The notes beneath the pieces were generated by a model. The model did not search any database, was not told the origin of the DNA, and worked only from the letters and a program-made list of their open reading frames with translations. Positions 62,501-64,000 of a stretch of DNA of 64,000 nt are shown in pieces. Every line of letters begins with the position of its first letter. Position 1 is the stretch's first letter. The translations under genes were made by a program, and so were the position numbers. This DNA comes from Lachnoclostridium phytofermentans ISDg (GTDB lineage: Bacteria > Bacillota > Clostridia > Lachnospirales > Lachnospiraceae). The stretch covers positions 2,124,001 through 2,188,000 of the forward strand of contig NC_010001.1 in the NCBI RefSeq assembly GCF_000018685.1. The letters run 5' to 3'.

Positions 62501-64000
62501 GGAAATGCCGCCACCAGCAGATTTTTCGATATCATTCGTACCTAAGGATACAATACATGCATTGTGTATTTTAACTCCATCCTTATCCGGTACTTCGATA
62601 GCACTATGAAGGTCTACATATCCGAGTGTATGAATAAATACATCGTATACGCCAAGTCCCCAGGCTTCATGATGCTCTACCTGATCAGCGACCTTGTATG
62701 CTGCATATCCATTTACTGTACCATCCTTACTCATCCAATCAGATTGATAAGGGACATCATAAGGGAGCTCGTTCTGATAGAAGAACATTTTACCATAGTC
62801 ACCGTTCCATAAGGTTTCATATTCCTGAAAATGTTCACAGAACAACCCGTAGACAGTAACATTATCACCATTTACGACAAGTCCGTTCTTAGCTACATTC
62901 TTATCCCATGCTACTTCCTTACCATGGTCAGCTCGCCATATCCAGAAATGGTCACCGATTACGTTATTACTATTGATTTCAATACATTTGTTTACTTTTC
63001 CGATGAGATCTCCGCCAACACGGAAGAATAAATCACTTAATACAATCGGATTAGCGGAATTATCATTCGTATTCTTTGAAGCACCAATTCTTAGCATACT
63101 GTCAGAGCATCCGGATCCTGCATCAAAGATAATCCCTGATATTTTAACCCCCGGAACATCGGAGACATCAATGGCGATATTGGCGTTGGTAGGAACCAGA
63201 GTCGCTAGTCCCAGACCAAGTACAACAAAGTTTTCTTGAGTAATATTTATGGATTTATTAAGATAATAAATACCGGGTGTAAAAATAAGCCCCTTCTTAC
63301 CTGTTAGTCCGGCATTTATCATGTCTGCAGTATCAGAAGGCTTAGCGATGAAGCAGTCACTTACAGAAATGGATGTTCCGGAACCTATATTTCCATCGGA
63401 CCAGGAGGTACCGCTAGCATCTTTTCTGATAGAAGGAACAAAAATCTTATATTCGTCACTGTCCAGATATAGGAACGGTTTTTCACTTACAATAGGAGCC
63501 TCCGCTACAACAGTAACATTACCTGCGGTACTTCCTATCTGGCCGCTAGGAATGGTTCCTGTATCACCTACAAACACCATATTCCATTGACCACCGCTCC
63601 AATTACCCATATAAGTGTTTCTGGAGATCCACTGCTGTTGTCCACCGGCAGAGATGGTTCCGGATATTTTGCTGTCAGCAATGTATCCGCCGCTTGCCCA
63701 TCCTCCATCGTCCAATCGCAGATTGCCTTCAATGTTGATACGGCGCATCGGTGCTGCCTGAGCAACAGCCCACTGGGAATTGCCTGCAAAATTGATGTTT
63801 TCTACGGAACGCCAGAAATTACAGGTTGCATTATTGTTACCATTGCTATCCTTTAACCATTTTGCATCAACTAAAAGAGAGGACAAATTGGTATCGAGAG
63901 GAGTTTTTCCCAAACCGGAAACCTGAGTATAAAATCCGATATGAGGAATGATGTCTTGATAGGTTCCTGGTTTAAATAGAATTGCGTAACGGCCCTCGCC
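59504..64000 (-). CDS. Giant secreted beta-helix / F5-8C carbohydrate-active protein (5' end outside window)
   Basis: At least 1498 residues; the frame is open to the window end (GEGRYAILFKPGTY at the edge), so signal peptide and start lie beyond 64000. Counting from 63913: residues 1-500 form a right-handed beta-helix (PGIYYLNKSINITQENFVVLGLG, VPGVKISGIIFDAG, NGLVVNGDNVTVYGLFCEH), as in pectate-lyase/GH55-like enzymes. About 505-585: chitobiase-C-terminal-like module (PTPIISVPTGRYDTMQTVSI, KYTLDGSMPS). About 588-725 and 1270-1469: two F5/8 type C discoidin domains ending KVYGK and EVYGTKVN. Between them are beta-sandwich modules, two of them similar (PRIGQSP..ISW; AAPTAGNTAP..IEW). No cell-wall anchor at the C-terminus. 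Confidence 0.85.
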   Translation of the reverse strand, partial: GEGRYAILFKPGTYQDIIPHIGFYTQVSGLGKTPLDTNLSSLLVDAKWLKDSNGNNNATCNFWRSVENINFAGNSQWAVAQAAPMRRINIEGNLRLDDGGWASGGYIADSKISGTISAGGQQQWISRNTYMGNWSGGQWNMVFVGDTGTIPSGQIGSTAGNVTVVAEAPIVSEKPFLYLDSDEYKIFVPSIRKDASGTSWSDGNIGSGTSISVSDCFIAKPSDTADMINAGLTGKKGLIFTPGIYYLNKSINITQENFVVLGLGLATLVPTNANIAIDVSDVPGVKISGIIFDAGSGCSDSMLRIGASKNTNDNSANPIVLSDLFFRVGGDLIGKVNKCIEINSNNVIGDHFWIWRADHGKEVAWDKNVAKNGLVVNGDNVTVYGLFCEHFQEYETLWNGDYGKMFFYQNELPYDVPYQSDWMSKDGTVNGYAAYKVADQVEHHEAWGLGVYDVFIHTLGYVDLHSAIEVPDKDGVKIHNACIVSLGTNDIEKSAGGGISHVVNEAGGGVGHQGATTGGGQYAEGFRQNVAEYCNPLPTPIISVPTGRYDTMQTVSIVCSGADIIKYTLDGSMPSATNGTLYTGPFLIGDSTKSLKLTAVGFKQDKISLSASVIIAVSDDIALFKPTRASSVNGSNYAYNVNDGLTMASNHRWESKQNTSTRYDDQWIEIDLEEIYSISKVELSWYSASSCGFDYKIQISDDRINWTDIQTITGNTATNNNFTYGTAQPSGRYIRVYGTQKNGMYGYSMGAFKVYGKPYVEGKIDPFTIEIAAPRIGQSPATLSPVENSQMTFGEISWSGVAGATFATGDSPVATVIATAKAGNTFDAVNWMDSLNTILITVAEAKEISFVRNPDGTMLTITVSYLMLTEDTPQSVSSVVHSSYATNTELTIQLTGTKEIITGDAINIYTTATGGTPIASFTLIPGNGNIQIVNLPVEPSGNIYATYYHNGSEQSPRVLASGYHPLVKGGIGSGTSQTVGAIIKLSDTPNGGISGLTYQWQKSLDGFSNWEDIPGATADSGFTATNDLAGYFTRRVTFADGITAKGMAASVPGGQIQAMKIAQADLTGYGLAAPTAGNTAPTACSGSSIKFSVDSIEWRGLDSEGKYQDNSIAVARITLSAAAGYTFSNLTASNIAATFTAGSPKIYIIDLPSQFGGNLVFEAVYKLGTPASYSVTVPNSITTNGVVATVTLAQGLNAGIYYVGEPVIATVALNGPATLSGKHTVEITGTFFSVTPLGTYSTTTNGPVSSTSFDTSNFLPAGTNPNGNIKFLYEFDMPSTGIAAGDLTLTHTFSPATNIALKAPAKASSISATNTANTADKAVDGVKASTLGNRWESVNTSDASAPQWIVIDLGDEYNISDLAIYWNSMASRGRFYTIDVCNDLDWNLEGEDLMNSGSWMNAWTVSPNGWNGSSSITSASLLNILSSNSVGGEYNCVATASATPTYGPSNTQGVLGSIRGPKFGTGRYIRMYGCVRGDYTTTSGFSIWEVEVYGTKVN

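Overview
The window looks like chromosomal DNA of an anaerobic, plant-polysaccharide-degrading Firmicute. A cluster XIVa or Lachnospiraceae-type Clostridium is the best guess, from family content and style only. The DNA is AT-rich with strong AGGAGG-type ribosome sites, frequent TTG/GTG starts and many T-tailed hairpins. It carries an energy-converting [NiFe] hydrogenase, a phosphotransferase system and large secreted carbohydrate-active proteins. I see no rRNA, tRNA, CRISPR array, transposase or phage gene.

Layout. 1-3.6 kb: MATE efflux pump, DUF1801 protein, lipoprotein and a broken alpha/beta-hydrolase. 3.9-7.2 kb: a two-gene bacterial end-joining module (Ku, LigD). 7.5-18.6 kb: one long operon, echABCDEF followed by hypABFCDE, encoding a membrane-bound group 4 [NiFe] hydrogenase together with its nickel and Fe(CN)2CO maturation machinery. 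18.6-24.3 kb: a TetR relic, then a PucR-type regulator divergent from an unusual three-module enzyme (old-yellow-enzyme barrel, FAD/NAD reductase, acetoacetate-decarboxylase fold) and a short-chain dehydrogenase. This is the best candidate for an undescribed catabolic system. 24.5-27 kb: Ada-type DNA alkylation repair and a lactonase. 27.4-33.6 kb: a very large secreted subtilisin, a lipoprotein and a repeat-bearing protein, in a somewhat more GC-rich codon style.

34-49 kb is a patchwork of small metabolic genes, most with their own regulator and a visible operator: GH105-type hydrolase; flavodoxin-like reductase and aldo/keto reductase behind a MerR-type promoter; MarR with a cyclase-family hydrolase; LysR divergent from a sodium symporter; HAD phosphatase; YczE-like membrane protein divergent from a Crp/Fnr-type regulator; TetR with a CrtI-like oxidoreductase; DUF1697; isochorismatase-like hydrolase; TfoX C-terminal-domain protein. 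49.7-54 kb: a complete PTS set (EIICBA, HPr, EI). The HPr has Lys where the regulatory Ser46 normally sits, and the EIIB-EIIA linker is a seven-unit 18-bp tandem repeat. 54.1-64 kb, all on the minus strand: a membrane protein, a sugar dehydrogenase-like gene interrupted by one in-frame TGA, a clan-A-type secreted glycoside hydrolase, and a giant beta-helix/F5-8C protein running off the window end.

How the parts work together. Ech plus Hyp would couple ferredoxin oxidation to proton reduction and ion pumping during sugar fermentation. The PTS and secreted hydrolases supply sugar. The regulator-plus-enzyme pairs look like a flexible accessory region, and four clear gene remnants show ongoing decay there.
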